Notes: generated from the letters alone by a model not told the origin. 64,000 nucleotides of DNA from Megaleporinus macrocephalus (GCA_021613375.1 CM038717.1:36914199-36978198); one strand, 5' to 3'. Counted from the stretch's first letter, positions 22,806 to 34,326 are shown. Translations and numbers: made by a program.

Positions 22806-22969
22806 CTGAACTAATATTAAACAAACATTAAAAAGGTTAAACATAAAAAATTCCACAGAACATACATTAAGCCTTACTTTATATAGAGCAAGGATCATTT
22901 CGTTAGAAGTGAAAGCTTAAAACAAACCTCAAAACTCTTCAGTACTTTCTTTGTTCAGATTTGCTGAGC
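22806..22969 (+). repeat. Direct repeat flanking 31-bp array, right copy
   Basis: Partner of 21669-21829. The offset between copies is 1,137-1,140 bases. Confidence 0.95.
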
Positions 22970-23156
22970 ACGATGCCTTGAAATTACGTTTCAGTGTAAA
23001 GTTAGTCAAATACTTGATACAAGCTCTGCTTTTTTTGTGGCTGCTCTAGTTTTTGCTTTCTGTATCATGACAAACAGGCGGTCACACTTCTCAGCTCAAT
23101 AAATGATCTTTGACTTTGTTAAGTGAATGGTGACTTCCACTGTAACATCACAGTAA
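22970..23156. other. Short spacer
   Basis: No recognisable feature. Confidence 0.4.
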
Positions 23157-23505
23157 GTCATTCATTCATTCATTCATTTATTCATCTTCTCATCTGCTTA
23201 TACGTCTGGCTCGCAGGGGTTGCTGATGTCTATCCCAGTGCTCTTTGGGCAGAAGGCAGAAAACACCCTTGACAAGCCATCAGTCCATTGTAGGGCAGAT
23301 ACCCACATTCACATGCACCTAGGGGGGCAATTTAGTATGTTCAACTGACGTGACTGAATGTTTGGATGGTGGGAGAAAACCACAGAATACCCATACGGAC
23401 AACAAGCTAACTCCACACAGAAAGAACAATGGTCGCCCAGCCGGGGGAATCAAACCCAAGCCCTTCTTGCTATGAGGCAACAGCACTACCTACTGTGCTA
23501 CTGTA
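23157..23505 (-). mobile_element. Full-length fish tRNA-derived SINE
   Basis: On the minus strand the head is GTAGGTAGTGCTGTTGCCTC (A-box region), then GGGTTTGATTCCC (B box). The body contains TGTGTGGAGTTAGC, GTTTTCTCCCACC, CTAAATTGCCCCCC and CAATGGACTG, and it ends in a (TGAA)n tail. All parts of the element are present in order. Confidence 0.88.
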
Positions 23506-23544
23506 TCATATCATTTCATGTGAGGAGGGAACCAATTTCTTGAA

Positions 23545-24562
23545 TTTGAGTGATGTGTTATTCTTAATCCATAGTCCTAAATATGATGGCAGCCCAACCT
23601 TTGCAGCTATAACAGCTTCAGCTCTTCTGGGAAGGCTCTCCACACGGTTTAGGAGTGTGTTTATGGGAATGTTTGACCTTTCTTCCAGAAGCACATTAGT
23701 GAGGTCAGACACTGATGTTGGATGAGAAGGTCTGGCTCTCAGTCTCCGCTCTAATTCATCCCAAAGGTGTTCTATCAGGTTGAGGTCAGGACTCTGTGCA
23801 GGCCAGTCAAGCTCTTCCACACCAAACCCACTCCTCCATGTCTCATGGAGCAGGAAGGGTCCGTCCCCAAACTGTTCCCACAAAGTTGGGAGCATGAAGC
23901 ATTAAGAATTCCACCAAACATTACACTCGTCACAATGCAGTCAGACAGGTACCGTTCTCCTGGCAACCTCCAAACCCAGACTCGTCCGTCGGATTGCCAC
24001 ATAGAGAAGCAGGATTGGTCACTCCAGAGAACATGTCTTCTCTACTCTAGAGCCCAGTGGCGGCATGCTTTACACCACTGCATCCAACGCTTTCCATTGT
24101 GCTTGGTGATGTAAGGCTTGGATGCAGCTGTTTGGCCATGGAACCCTATTCCATGAAGCTCTCTACACTCTGTTCTTGAGCTGATCTGAAGGCCACATGA
24201 AGTTTGGAGGTCTGTAGCAAACTGCAGGTGACCTCTATGCATCTGTTGACCCCACTCTGTCATTTTACATGGCGAGTTACTGTCGCTCCCAATCACTTCC
24301 ACTTTGTTAGAACACCACTGACAGTTGACTGTGGAATATTTAGTAGTGAGGAAATTGCACGACTGGACTTGTTGCACAGGTGGCGTCCTATCACGGTACC
24401 ACGCTGGAGTTCACTGAGCTCCTGAGAGAGACCCATTCTTTCAATAATGTGTGTAGAAGCAGTCTAGGTGCTTGGTTTTATAAACCTGTGGCCATGGACG
24501 AGATTAGAACACCTGAATTCAATGGATTTAGATGGGTGAGTGAATCCTTTTGAAATATAGTG
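23545..24562 (-). pseudogene. Tc1-like transposon, decayed transposase
   Basis: A minus-oriented element whose 5' TIR (CACTATATTTCAAAAGG) ends at 24562 next to TA. Pieces seen in order are an N-terminal start (MGLSQELSELQRG, about 24437), helix-turn-helix remnants, and QWCKACRHWALE near 24050. The C-terminal block WPAQSPDLNLIEHLWDELERRL lies at about 23730-23800 and retains the Glu. The segment with the second catalytic Asp is missing: GDGPFLL runs directly into GFGVEELDW. Several frameshifts are present, so it cannot encode an active enzyme. The left TIR is not visible, and a SINE lies just beyond. Confidence 0.88.
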
Positions 24563-24564
24563 TA

Positions 24565-25390
24565 TGTTCAACCTTTATCAATCATTGAACCTACACATTA
24601 TTGACATTAACATTTCAACCTTGTCCAAATGATGATTCTGATTCTGATAGAAAACCAATAATGGATCAATGTCACTCCGCTCCCTAGGTCGATTTCTAGG
24701 TGTCTAGAGAAACTTGCAGGATGTGCTGCTTCGGTACAGTGTCACTGATCAATCTGAGCGAATTTCCTCACCTCTGCATTGAAATTCCTCAATCTACCAA
24801 ATCCAGATGTCACTGTGGAGATGTTTCTCAGACTGCAGGACAGTCCTGGTGAGCTCCTTACCTGCAAGTTATAGTCTTAACCATACCTAAGGGCATTTCA
24901 CAGCTAAAGGTCTGAGGTTTATGTTTGTGTTGCATTGTAGACATTCAATCTGGTTAGTTTTGGTGTTGCATTGCAACGTAGCAAGAACTTTTCATGACAT
25001 ACCCACGTCATGTCATCATCACCTGCATGGACTGCATCTCGCTGTACTTGACGCTCACTGGTTACTAGAGGGCCCAGGCGTCTGATGTCAGCGTCTTGTG
25101 AATTTACTGATGCAGTACTTTATCTCTCGGCATCGTGCACCAGCGTAGCAGAAGACTAAAGGGCTTCCATGGTTGCAGTATTCTCTATGGAATATGATGG
25201 AGACCACAAGACCACCTTTTTTCGGTGGACTGTGGTCCAAGGCACCTTTCACACCAGGGTCTGGACCAAACAAGGTAAGTGTGAAAGCACCCTAACACAG
25301 CTTTACCAAACACTAAACCATCTGATCCAGCCAACCAGCAACTTAATTAGTAGGTGTAGTTAAACTAGACCAACACGGTAGGTTCTTTAA
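24565..25390. other. No recognisable feature
   Basis: No motif-bearing frame or known repeat. Confidence 0.35.
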
Positions 25391-25392
25391 AA

Positions 25393-25950
25393 GACCACCA
25401 CAGAGCAGATACTATTTAGATGTTAGTCATTCTCAGCACCGCAATGACACTAATGTAGTGGTGGTGTGTTAGTTAGTGTGTGTTGTGCTGGTATGAGTGG
25501 ATCAGATACAGCAGTGCTACTGCTGGAATGTTTAAGCACTGTGTCCACTCACTGTCCACTCTATTAGACACTGCTACTACTTGCTGGTCCACCTTGTAGA
25601 TGTAAAGTCAGAGACAGTAGCTCATCTGCTGCTGCACAATTTGTGTTTCTTTACACTGCTGTCTGGATGTTGCTGGTTGGTGGACGATTCTCAGTCTGAT
25701 CCACTGATGCAGTGTCTGATCCACTCACACCAGCGCAACACACACTATCAAACCAGCACCATGTCAATGTCACTGCAGTGCTGAGAATGATACACCTCCC
25801 TAATAGTAGCTGCTCTGTGGTGGTCCTGTGGGGGTCCTGACCATTAAAGAACAAGTATACAAAGAATCAGATAAACTAGAGTCTGTAAGTGTATATGGTC
25901 AGTGGAGCTGATATAATGGACAGTCTGTGTAGAAACAAGGAGGTGGGACA
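25393..25950 (+). mobile_element. Family C element, most of its length
   Basis: It begins GACCACCACAGAGCAG and has near its ends two inverted copies of the block around CATTCTCAGCACYGCARTGAC, and in the middle ACATCTACAAGGTGGACC in inverted form. It ends at CAGTGGAGCTGATATAATGG. Long internal inverted repeats and no coding capacity indicate a non-autonomous DNA transposon. Confidence 0.8.
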
Positions 25951-25962
25951 AGGTCAGCTCTC

Positions 25963-25964
25963 TC

Positions 25965-26003
<39 letters not shown>
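25963..26003. repeat. (TTA)n microsatellite
   Basis: About 13 ATT trinucleotides. Confidence 0.95.
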
Positions 26004-26805
26004 CAGTATTTTTAGCAGTTGCACTCATGAAATCTGGACCCTCCAACTTCCCGCATCCCTGCCGTTGGTAAAATGGGCAGTATTCCCGTCCTTGCGGCCT
26101 CCTACCACAGTATCTCACTTAACTCTCGCTGGACACAGGCCTGGCCTCAGCAGTGTTTGATGTGCTGACCAAAAGGGAAAAGGTGCCGGTCCATCTTCTT
26201 TACTCTAAAATTGTTTGTCACCTTCTCTGTGGAAGAAAAGCTCCTGAGATACGCAAAGCCAGTGAAACTACAATACATCAAACACTATAAGACAGAATGA
26301 AGAAGCGCTTCAAACTTCACTTCGCTGATTCCAGCAGTAAAACTTTGATATTAGTTTTGGAGAAGAGACAATTTTACTCAGATGGATTGAAATCCCCCCC
26401 CCAAGATTCTCTGCACACCTACCAGTCAGAGCGTAACCCAGTTCTGTCCTGGAGAGAGATAGAGAGAGAGAGGGAGAGAGAGAGAGAGAGCTCACTGACG
26501 GCTTTCCTTAATTGGCTTCTGCGGCCTCTTCAAGTAAGAAGAGAAAAGGGAAAGAACAAGAGACTGAAACGAGAAAACAGAGTGGGAGGAAAATAAGCAG
26601 GAGAAGAAAATAAGACAAGACGGCACATCAGCCAGATCGCAGACGCTCGGTAGTGTAAACAGTCCAGGCAATTTTGAAGTGCAGTATCTGAAGTGAACAT
26701 TGGGGATGATGTGACGGCCTATAGGACGGAGGTGGTGAACCTGGTGGTGTGGTGCCAGATCATCAGTCAATCCTTAGATATCTATAATAAACAATGGAGA
26801 TGAGT
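26004..26805. other. No gene; short (GA)n at about 26455-26490
   Basis: The overlapping plus and minus frames at 26297-26770 run through the GA repeat and have no motif. Confidence 0.4.
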
Positions 26806-27052
26806 GTGGGCTAATGGGTGAGGGGGGCAGCCTTGTGATTAGAAGGTTGCTGGTTTGATACCCTTGAACCCGACTAAATCGCCTTTGAGCAAGACATCCA
26901 ACCACTGACTGCTCCCCGGGTGCTGTGGATAGGGCTGCCCACCACTCCAGGCAAGTGTGCTCATTGCCCCCCAGTGTGTGAGTTCACTGCATGGACGGGT
27001 TAAATGAGGAGGTCAAATTCCTCTGTGTGCAAACATAGTTCTAAAAGTCAGC
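26806..27052 (+). mobile_element. tRNA-derived SINE, second family
   Basis: A tRNA-like head with B box GGTTTGATACCC (about 26850) is followed by TTTGAGCAAGACATCCAACC, CTGCTCCCCGGGTGCTGTGG, GGCTGCCCACC and GGACGGGTTAAATG. I recall this body as a common otophysan SINE. It differs clearly from the SINE at 23.2 kb. Confidence 0.75.
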
Positions 27053-27179
27053 AACAGAGCCAGTGACCTGTACAGTCTGCTACCTTGCAAAGCTAATATT
27101 ATTTGATGTTCTTCAGTGAAGGTTTACGCAAACTCCAATGTTCAGTTCAATTCAGGTCAATGTTATATGTGGAGTGCCA

Positions 27180-27400
27180 TTAAAGGAGTAATTTGTAACA
27201 TTACACAACCTATTACATTTATTCTGCCGTCACTAGGGGGCAACATATCTCTAGAAAAGTCTTACTGTTAGAAACCTCAGCGTCAAAGTTTGCATTACCA
27301 ACATCAACTTTCATCCTTTTACTCTCCAAGATCGTCTCCAGCGGCACCAGTGTTAGCTTTTGTTCTGCTTCTATTTATATGTATATATACATATAAATAG

Positions 27401-27477
<77 letters not shown>

Positions 27478-27851
27478 CTCTATTCTCCTTTTCATTGGCT
27501 GCCTGCTCTTAAATAATCTAACCAGGAGCAGCACCTTCAACACAACTGACCAGAGTTAGAATATGCCATCGGGGCAGCAGCGCTACTTCTTCATCCTCTC
27601 ATGTTGGACTGATTCCACTCAACGCCAGTGACTCACTATCACCTCTTGAGGTACAAAGTGGTATTTTAAGACAGGATGTATTAGGGCTAGCTGGTTAGCA
27701 TACTATCTTCAGTAGATGTAACATCTCTGTAACATGATACATAGATGTCTTTGCCAGACAGTCAGAACTGTTATTTCTTCACTTTCTGTTGATAATTTTA
27801 GGTCATTTTTTGAATGTTTTGAACTGAAATCCATACATATTGCACCTTTAA
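27180..27851 (-). mobile_element. T2/Kolobok-like MITE, family E (664 bp) with TTAA flanks
   Basis: It is flanked by TTAA at 27180-27183 and 27848-27851. The ends are AGGAGTAATTTG on the left and, inverted, AGGTGCAATATG on the right, close to the TTAAAGGRR terminus known for the T2 MITE/Kolobok group. A (TA)n run (27402-27471) sits inside. The same sequence occurs inverted at 50.67-51.14 kb and partly at 29.06-29.25 kb. Non-coding. Confidence 0.8.
27402..27471. repeat. (TA)n microsatellite inside a MITE
   Basis: About 35 TA dinucleotides within the family E element. Confidence 0.96.
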
Positions 27852-28124
27852 GTACAAGTTGTTCATCTGTGCCAGAAAACAAGCAGAAACCAAACATTAA
27901 CCCTATGGGGTCTAAGGGTATTACCTCGATTTTTGAATATTTTCTTAATTTTGCCTTTAAAGGCACTTGCATGTAACATAATACCCACATATTTTATATC
28001 AAACTATTCAGAACAGTTGCAGCTGTCTCAATAATAAGGGAAATAAGTGACCTAGAGGAAGTATGAAGTCATAATCTGGTCCCAAACCTGAAAAACTTGA
28101 AGTCCAATTTTAAACTTTTTCATA
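27852..28124. other. Short spacer
   Basis: No recognisable feature. Confidence 0.4.
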
Positions 28125-28126
28125 TA

Positions 28127-28614
28127 CACTACGGCTCAAAAGTTTAGGATCACTTTTCACCAACAATATTGTCCATTTCACTATTCATGTAAGTGTATCA
28201 GATGATTTTTAAAGAATAAAAATGTTTGTATTAAAGCCTATTTTTGTATAGAGGCTTATTTTGCATATAGTCCTATTATCAGCAATTCTTTGTCCTCTGT
28301 CTAAATCTCCTGGTACGACCGCCAATCCAAGTTAAGAATGTTATTGGACGAATTGGTTGTTAGGACACTCTTGCTCAATTGTGATGCACAGCTGAAAAAC
28401 ATTCTACTAATAAGTGAGTATAAAAGGGAACAACATTCTAGGTTAGTTTAGTATCTGAAGCATCAGCAGTTGATGGCTTGCTGACCGACTCACAATGACC
28501 AGAAAGAAACAACTTTCTTTAGAGACCCATCAGTCCATTGTTGTGTTAAGGAAGAAGATACTCCATTGAAAACAAGAACATTTAACTGTGATCCCAAACT
28601 TTTGAGCAGTAGTG
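28127..28614 (+). mobile_element. MITE-B: complete internally deleted Tc1-like element (488 bp)
   Basis: The TIRs begin CACTACGGCTCAAAAGTTT and end, inverted, AAACTTTTGAGCAGTAGTG, flanked by TA on both sides. Inside, an ATG at 28495 opens a 24-codon frame starting MTRKKQLSLETHQSIVVLRK, which resembles the very start of a Tc1 transposase and then stops. The element therefore looks like a deletion derivative that kept both ends and the transposase start. Other copies lie at 4.4, 47.7 and 60.2 kb. Confidence 0.88.
28495..28569 (+). pseudogene. Transposase N-terminal stub in MITE-B
   Basis: 24 codons starting MTRKKQLSLE. The pattern (basic start, LSLE/LSDE, then IVVLRK) is that of a Tc1 first helix. 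It ends at a TGA just after the internal deletion point. Confidence 0.6.
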
Positions 28615-28616
28615 TA

Positions 28617-29059
28617 TCTTATTTAAAAAATAAGTAAAAAATATATTGGTGAAATGGATTTACCAGAGTCTTAGCTTCACACCAGTAGTTGAATGTATAA
28701 ATAAAATTGTATAAAACTGTGAAATAAATGTCTAAAATTAAATTCTGTAAAAGTGTTTATTATACAACAGTCACCAGCCATAAACTTGGATATAAACATG
28801 AAAATGATTCAGTGTTCATTAGTAAATGTTTACTGTCTAAAAGTCCATTGCCTGCTCAATAGAAAATATTTACTTTAACAGAAACGTTTCATTTGAGGCG
28901 CCCCCGCGTCCATTGACCTCAGAGGGTTACACAAACAGAAGCCTCAACAACTAAATATAAGATCACGTGTTACAATATTTAATGTGCCCACTCTTTACCT
29001 TTGTGCCACTTTAACACACTAACCAGCTAACCTCTGTCTTCCTTGTCTTGGAATCCAAT
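28617..29059. other. No recognisable feature
   Basis: AT-rich spacer. Confidence 0.4.
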
Positions 29060-29252
29060 TTTGTACCTCAGGAGGTGATAATGAGTCTGGAGTGGAATCA
29101 GTCCAACATTAGAGGACGAAGAAATAGCACTGCTGCCCCGACGACGTATTCCAACCTCTGATCAGTTGTGTTAAAGGTGCTGCTCCTGGTTAGATCATTT
29201 AAGGACAGGTAGCCTATGAAAGGAAGAATAAACACAATGATGGCTGAAGCTC
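29060..29252 (+). mobile_element. Family E MITE, internal fragment
   Basis: GGAGTGGAATCAGTCCAACAT, CTGCTGCCCCGACGACG and GTGCTGCTCCTGGTTAGATC match the family E copy at 50.8 kb in order. Both termini are missing. Confidence 0.75.
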
Positions 29253-29294
29253 TTCAACCAGTTACAGGTGAGTCCTCCCAACAAAAACATCCCA

Positions 29295-29650
29295 AAGATC
29301 TCACTGGTGTTATGTTCTCCTTCAGACAGATGATAACACTCACATACACCGCAACCCCAATGGCTACAGAGCTAATGGTGCTTCTAACAACCACCTGCAA
29401 GACCTGCTAGACCATTAACATTGACCCCATCAGACCTTTGGTCTTTGAGAGAGAGGAGAACAAACAAGGCAACAAAGAAGTTGCTGGTGTTCTCAGAACA
29501 TTGGACTTACTGCCCCAGAGTCCAGAACCTCAACATCACTGAACGTGTTTGGGGTTATGTGGATGGTGAGAAGCAAAACCAGCTTCTAAGACTGAACTTT
29601 GATTGAATGATTGAAACGTTGTATCCATGTTGCACGTAGGTTGCAGGTGT
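29295..29650 (+). pseudogene. Tc1-like transposase C-terminal relic
   Basis: At about 29495-29575 the translation reads QNLNITERVWGYVDGEKQ, resembling the PDLNIIExVWxYLDxxKQ block around the catalytic Glu of a Tc1-like family. Upstream parts are barely recognisable and shifted in frame. Confidence 0.5.
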
Positions 29651-30007
29651 TGCTGGTACCATCAGTGCTTCACCATCATATACTATATAATATACTGATT
29701 CCAGAAGCCAGAGAGTGAACCCAAACATGAAACAGGTGTTTATGTGTTAGTCTAGCATCTGAACAGAGACAATATTCAGTATCATCACTCTCCCCACCTT
29801 TCTCTCTCTCTCTGTCTCTTTCTCTCTGTCTGAGCTTCGTTAGTCTTTTTGTTGTTTGTGAGTCAAATCTTTCCGGATGTCTCCAGTTCTGTCCTGCTTT
29901 CATTTTCCATGAGCTTCATATCACTCGGATACAAATCAATTGTCGAAAAAGCTTCTAATTTGCTCCCTGGAGAGGTTTATGTAACTCCTGTCGTTCTTCC
30001 TTAACCC

Positions 30008-30040
<33 letters not shown>

Positions 30041-30341
30041 TTAAGATGTAAACAGAATCATTCAGAGTGGGTTTGGTACGAAATGGTTGATTGTAGACTT
30101 TTCTTTATAGTGCCGGTGATGGGAACCAGGGGCCTCCATGTCTGCAACACAAATGTAGTCCTTTTATTTGCTATTAAAACCATTAAACTTCAAATCTTCT
30201 CAAAACTATCACAAAGTACAGACACAAGGCAGTGCGTTCATGACCAATTTATGTAATAACTGTCTGTGGGGGAGCTTTTAGAGGTGGACGTCTGGTTCCA
30301 TTTACCACCACTGAACAGTTCTGACCTCATCTTATTCAGCT
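29651..30341. other. No gene; short CT and GA tracts
   Basis: CT tract at about 29798-29830 and GA tract at 30010-30040. Nothing else seen. Confidence 0.4.
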
Positions 30342-31548
30342 TTAAAGGGAACCCCAGCTGGTAACACTTGTAAGCCTTAATATGGTGTAATGACTCTAAA
30401 TTATTAAGACGTGTTGTAAAAAATCACAAAAGTAACAGATTTATTTATGAATTAACTCTTTTATTCTAAATATTTAACATATAAAACACCCATTATTTCT
30501 GACGTGCAATGCCTGCTGGGTAGATGAGGTCAAATGGTTTCAGTGCTAAACTTGACTGCTGTTGGAAGGAGTGAGTGTTAGTTACTAACCTAGCTTAAAG
30601 AAAACCATGTACATTGTTGTTGATGTTTCAGTGAAAGGCAGTGTGAAGACTGATATTAGTCTAAACAGCTTCACAAACATAAACAAGGAGAATAGTTAGT
30701 AAAGCAGCGTGTGGACCAACACAGCTACCCAAAGACCCCCGCTCTGCTCTCCTCACTTCAGTCTGGATGAGTTTGAGTGGTTCAGTAGACCACCACTGGT
30801 GAGAGACTTGACGGAGGCTGTTGGTTTTAAGCGTAGACTAAAACACAATGCAGTGCCACAGTTTCCCCACACAGGGAGTCCAAAAGCTCCAGATTATGGA
30901 GAACCGCCAGAAGAACCGTGAACTTGAACATGCGCTGGACTCTCTCCAACAACGTTTAGCGTTAGCGTCAGCTGCTTCTCCTCGTTCGTGGATCCTGAAG
31001 GTGAAAGTCCAGTCTTAGTAGTGAACATACTACTTCACTAATAAAGGAGTGTGAAGCTAAAAGAACTTCCGTTCAGTGTATCTAGCTGTTTACTGAGCGT
31101 GAATGTTTCCTGCTAGAAAGCAGAGCTCCTTTAACAGACACTCTCCTTCTCCGTTAACACCAACACACAGTTTCACAACAACTCCAGCACTGTGTCCACT
31201 CTCTCCCCCACCCTCTCTGTTCACCATTTACACTAACGTGGTGTGTGATGTCACCGCTGATGTCAGAAATGTTGAGTTCTAGCTCAAACTGTAAAGACTG
31301 AACAGTAGCATGTTTAGTAGCTAGCTGTGCTCAAGCGCGACAGCCGGCTACTGCAACCATTTGACGTCACTACCCGCTGATCACGTCAGTAGATACAACA
31401 ATGGAGACCAACGTGCAGCGGATTTTACAGAAAATCGAATAAATCTGATACTTTTAGTGATTTTTTACTACATGTCTTAATAATTTAGAGTTATTACATC
31501 ATATTAAGGCTTACAAGTGTTAGCCTTACCAGCCAGGGTTCCCTTTAA
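30342..31548. mobile_element. T2/Kolobok-like MITE, family D, long TIRs, TTAA flanks
   Basis: The left end (from 30346) is AGGGAACCCCAGCTGG and the right end (to 31544), inverted, is AGGGAACCCTGGCTGG. The inverted similarity continues for about 100-110 bases, and TTAA lies on both sides (30342-30345 and 31545-31548). TTAAAGGGA fits the TTAAAGGRR terminus of the T2 MITE/Kolobok group. The 1.0-kb interior shows no transposase motif, so it is non-autonomous. Confidence 0.88.
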
Positions 31549-32733
31549 AGCTTCAACACCTTGCACAATGTGCAAGTCCACCAGTTAGTCGTGGTTGGGA
31601 TATCTCTGTCATAAGTGTTTGGATGCTTCTGATTGGTCCATTCGCCACCACTCTGCGAATAGACTCGGTAAGTTTCGAATAAAGCGAATAAAGGACTTTG
31701 TTTACATTCTAACCATTGAATCAGGCAGAATTTTGAAAAAATTGGTGAACAACCCCTTTAACAACAGAGAGACACACCCAGAAAGACAGAGAGAGGGAAA
31801 CCCTAGAACTGAGTTAACAGCCTCTGTTTATTTATGAGTCTCACTCCAGATCGGCGTGTGTATTATTAAAGATTAGTATTAAGTATTAAGCGCTGTATTA
31901 AGTTGTATTAAAGGGGGGAGAGTAAATTCCCACGTCTTGTTCCAACATTGGTTCTAAGCAGGGACGAGACCTCTGCTTATTATTTCATGAGTTCCTTTTC
32001 GCAGGTATTGATCTTGGGAGCTGATTAAATGTTTATGAAATGTTTTCAATTATTCAGTAAAAGGAGAGCAGAGTCTTTATTTTAAAAGACCTTTTAACCC
32101 CCCTTTAAACCGCAGGCACATGATTCTGTTACCACACATTTTGCCCCCTTATCTGATCCTTTAATTTGGGTGGCAATGTGGGGGGATCAGAGGACAGAGA
32201 GCGGAATAACAAGCAGGAGTGGACAGTGTGTTCCTAATCAGTTGTAAACTCTGTGACTCAGCCAATCGAGAGGTTGTTGTCCCTGGAATTTTGAGATAGC
32301 CCTAGCTGCAGAACCACGACAAGTCCAAGGGGGTGGGGCTGGATCTGATCCAAGGGATCAGCCTGACTGCCCTTTTGTTCTTTTCATTGGTTTAAAGTCA
32401 TCGCATTTCAATCGGTCGTTAAACTAATACATGTTGCTTACGTTTTCAGACCAGGACTTTCATTGGTCTACAATTGTCTTATCAAATAAATCCTGGAATC
32501 AAACCTTAAGACTTTTAACTTTTAAAGATCAAAATGTTCTTTGCTACGTAGCACATTTAAATAACACAATACACATTTTTTTCAGTTTACTGGGAAACGT
32601 AAAAGTGGACAGGAATAATTGAAAAAAAGGAACATATCAATGATCACCAACATAATAAAGTACTGTACATTTCCTAAATAAATATGTACCATTTCATTTT
32701 TTTTATTTTACCTTTAATAAAAAGGGCCTACAG

Positions 32734-32735
<2 letters not shown>
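31549..32735. other. No recognisable feature
   Basis: The frame at 31595-31837 has no motif. No repeat recognised. Confidence 0.35.
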
Positions 32736-32737
<2 letters not shown>

Positions 32738-32773
<36 letters not shown>

Positions 32774-33510
32774 CCTTTATTTAATCTCGAAAATACATTG
32801 AGGGGTGACCCTCATTTTCAATGCAGCCGAGCATATACATTTTAAGGGATTGGTATATAAAGGGATATATTAAGGGATTTAAATAAACATTTAATATAGA
32901 TGCATAAAATATAAAGTAAAATATTTTAGAAAAATTTAGTAAAAGAATATAAAAGAATATAAAATAAACATAAAACACATACAACAAGATAAAAAGTTCA
33001 AATACTAATAAAAAATATACTCATTAAAACAATATCGATAAAAAATAAATAAATAGATAATAATAATAATAAAATAAAATAAAACAAAATAAACATAAAA
33101 TACATAAAAATAAATAAGATAAAAGTAAAATCCTAATAGAAAGATATACTCATTTAAAACAATCACGGGCTTTCTAATGGTGACCAGAAACTAAAAGTTT
33201 CAAATGGTTCAGTGATCCCAGCGAGCTGAGCTTCAGAGTTTCCTGTAGATTAATTCCAGCTCACTGGTGCACTGTAGCTAAAATCAGATTTTCCCAGTTC
33301 ACTAAAACTCTCGGTACCTGACAGGTGATCCAGCCACTAGAGCGAGTCTGATAATTATGGTGGTGAGTACTGTAAGGGTCACCAGTTCTAAATCTCAGAG
33401 CAGAGTGATAGATTGAATCTAGCGGGTTGAGGGCACTGGCGGATGCTTTATTATAGATTACATCACCGTAGACCAGGACTGCTAGTATGGTTGCCTCCAC
33501 TATTCTTTAT
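32738..33510 (-). mobile_element. LINE 3' end with RT C-terminal remnant
   Basis: Minus-strand codons at about 33261-33490 read VLVYGDVIYNKASASALNPLDSIYHSALRF, close to the conserved LDYGDVxYxxAS...LDxVYHSAxRF block near the C-terminus of a fish non-LTR reverse transcriptase. The AT-rich 3' region follows and ends at 32738-32772 in a (GATT)n tail, as expected for target-primed reverse transcription. Everything upstream is missing, so the copy is dead. Confidence 0.8.
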
Positions 33511-33750
33511 CCAGCGTACAGGGGTAGATATGATTTATTCCTATTAAATCTATAAGAAATAAATAAATAAAGGATCAGGGGTATTGATGCCAGTGTCTAC
33601 CTACCAGCTACCATATTCGTTTTGTCCATGGCAACACATCACACACACCTGTCACCCATCAGTGCTCCTTAGCACTTCCTATATAGCCTAGCCACGGGCT
33701 CAACCCACTGCGTGGCATTGTTTCTCTATCCAAGATGCTGTTCGGTTCAG
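33511..33750. other. Short spacer
   Basis: No recognisable feature. Confidence 0.4.
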
Positions 33751-34326
33751 TGTTACGACCTGATCTAGGGGAGGCCGTAACTGAAATCGAGAGTGGGTTC
33801 TCTCTCCTGACCTCTCGCCAGACCAAACACTGGACACTATTCGAACCAGAAAAGTGCAAGTTTATTGTCAACAAATGAGTGATGGATGGGACAGTGACTT
33901 CAGGGACGGGCAAACGCCAAAACAACTAAAGAGAGAAATCTAACTAAACCTGAAAACAATGTAAACACCAATACACCAAACTACCCCTTACTCCACTAAC
34001 TACCCCTAACTCCCTACCACAAAACAGGAGAAAAGGGTAGATAAACAAAAGGCACCCGTACCCTACGTCCCACAGAGATCTTATGGAATCTAAAAACTGT
34101 AGCTAAATGGAAAGATGTGGTGGAAGTGCTGGGCTGGTCTGGGCATGAGTTGTTCCAGGTCAGGTCAAAGGAGAGAACCCTGAACGTCTCCTAAGACGGC
34201 CGCTTGACGATCTTATATACCACTAGGCTCCCCCTAGTGGTCAGTAGTGTACCTGCACACAAGGACACACAAGAACATGGCCGCCAATATACATAAAAAA
34301 GCTATTATGACCAAGGGGTTGTAACA
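33751..34326 (-). mobile_element. Gypsy-type LTR (576 bp)
   Basis: It begins TGTTACGACC and ends GGTTGTAACA, the inverted TG...CA ends of an LTR. On the minus strand there is a promoter-like GTGGTATATAAGATCG in the first third and ACAATAAACTTGC (poly-A signal) in the last third. A purine tract (AAGGGTGGGGG) abuts the LTR at 34327-34338, as a polypurine tract should. This marks it as the 3' LTR of a minus-oriented element. No second LTR is in the window. Confidence 0.82.

Noticed and set aside
26806..26880. tRNA gene
   Set aside because: An A/B-box-like head followed directly by a SINE body; not a cloverleaf.
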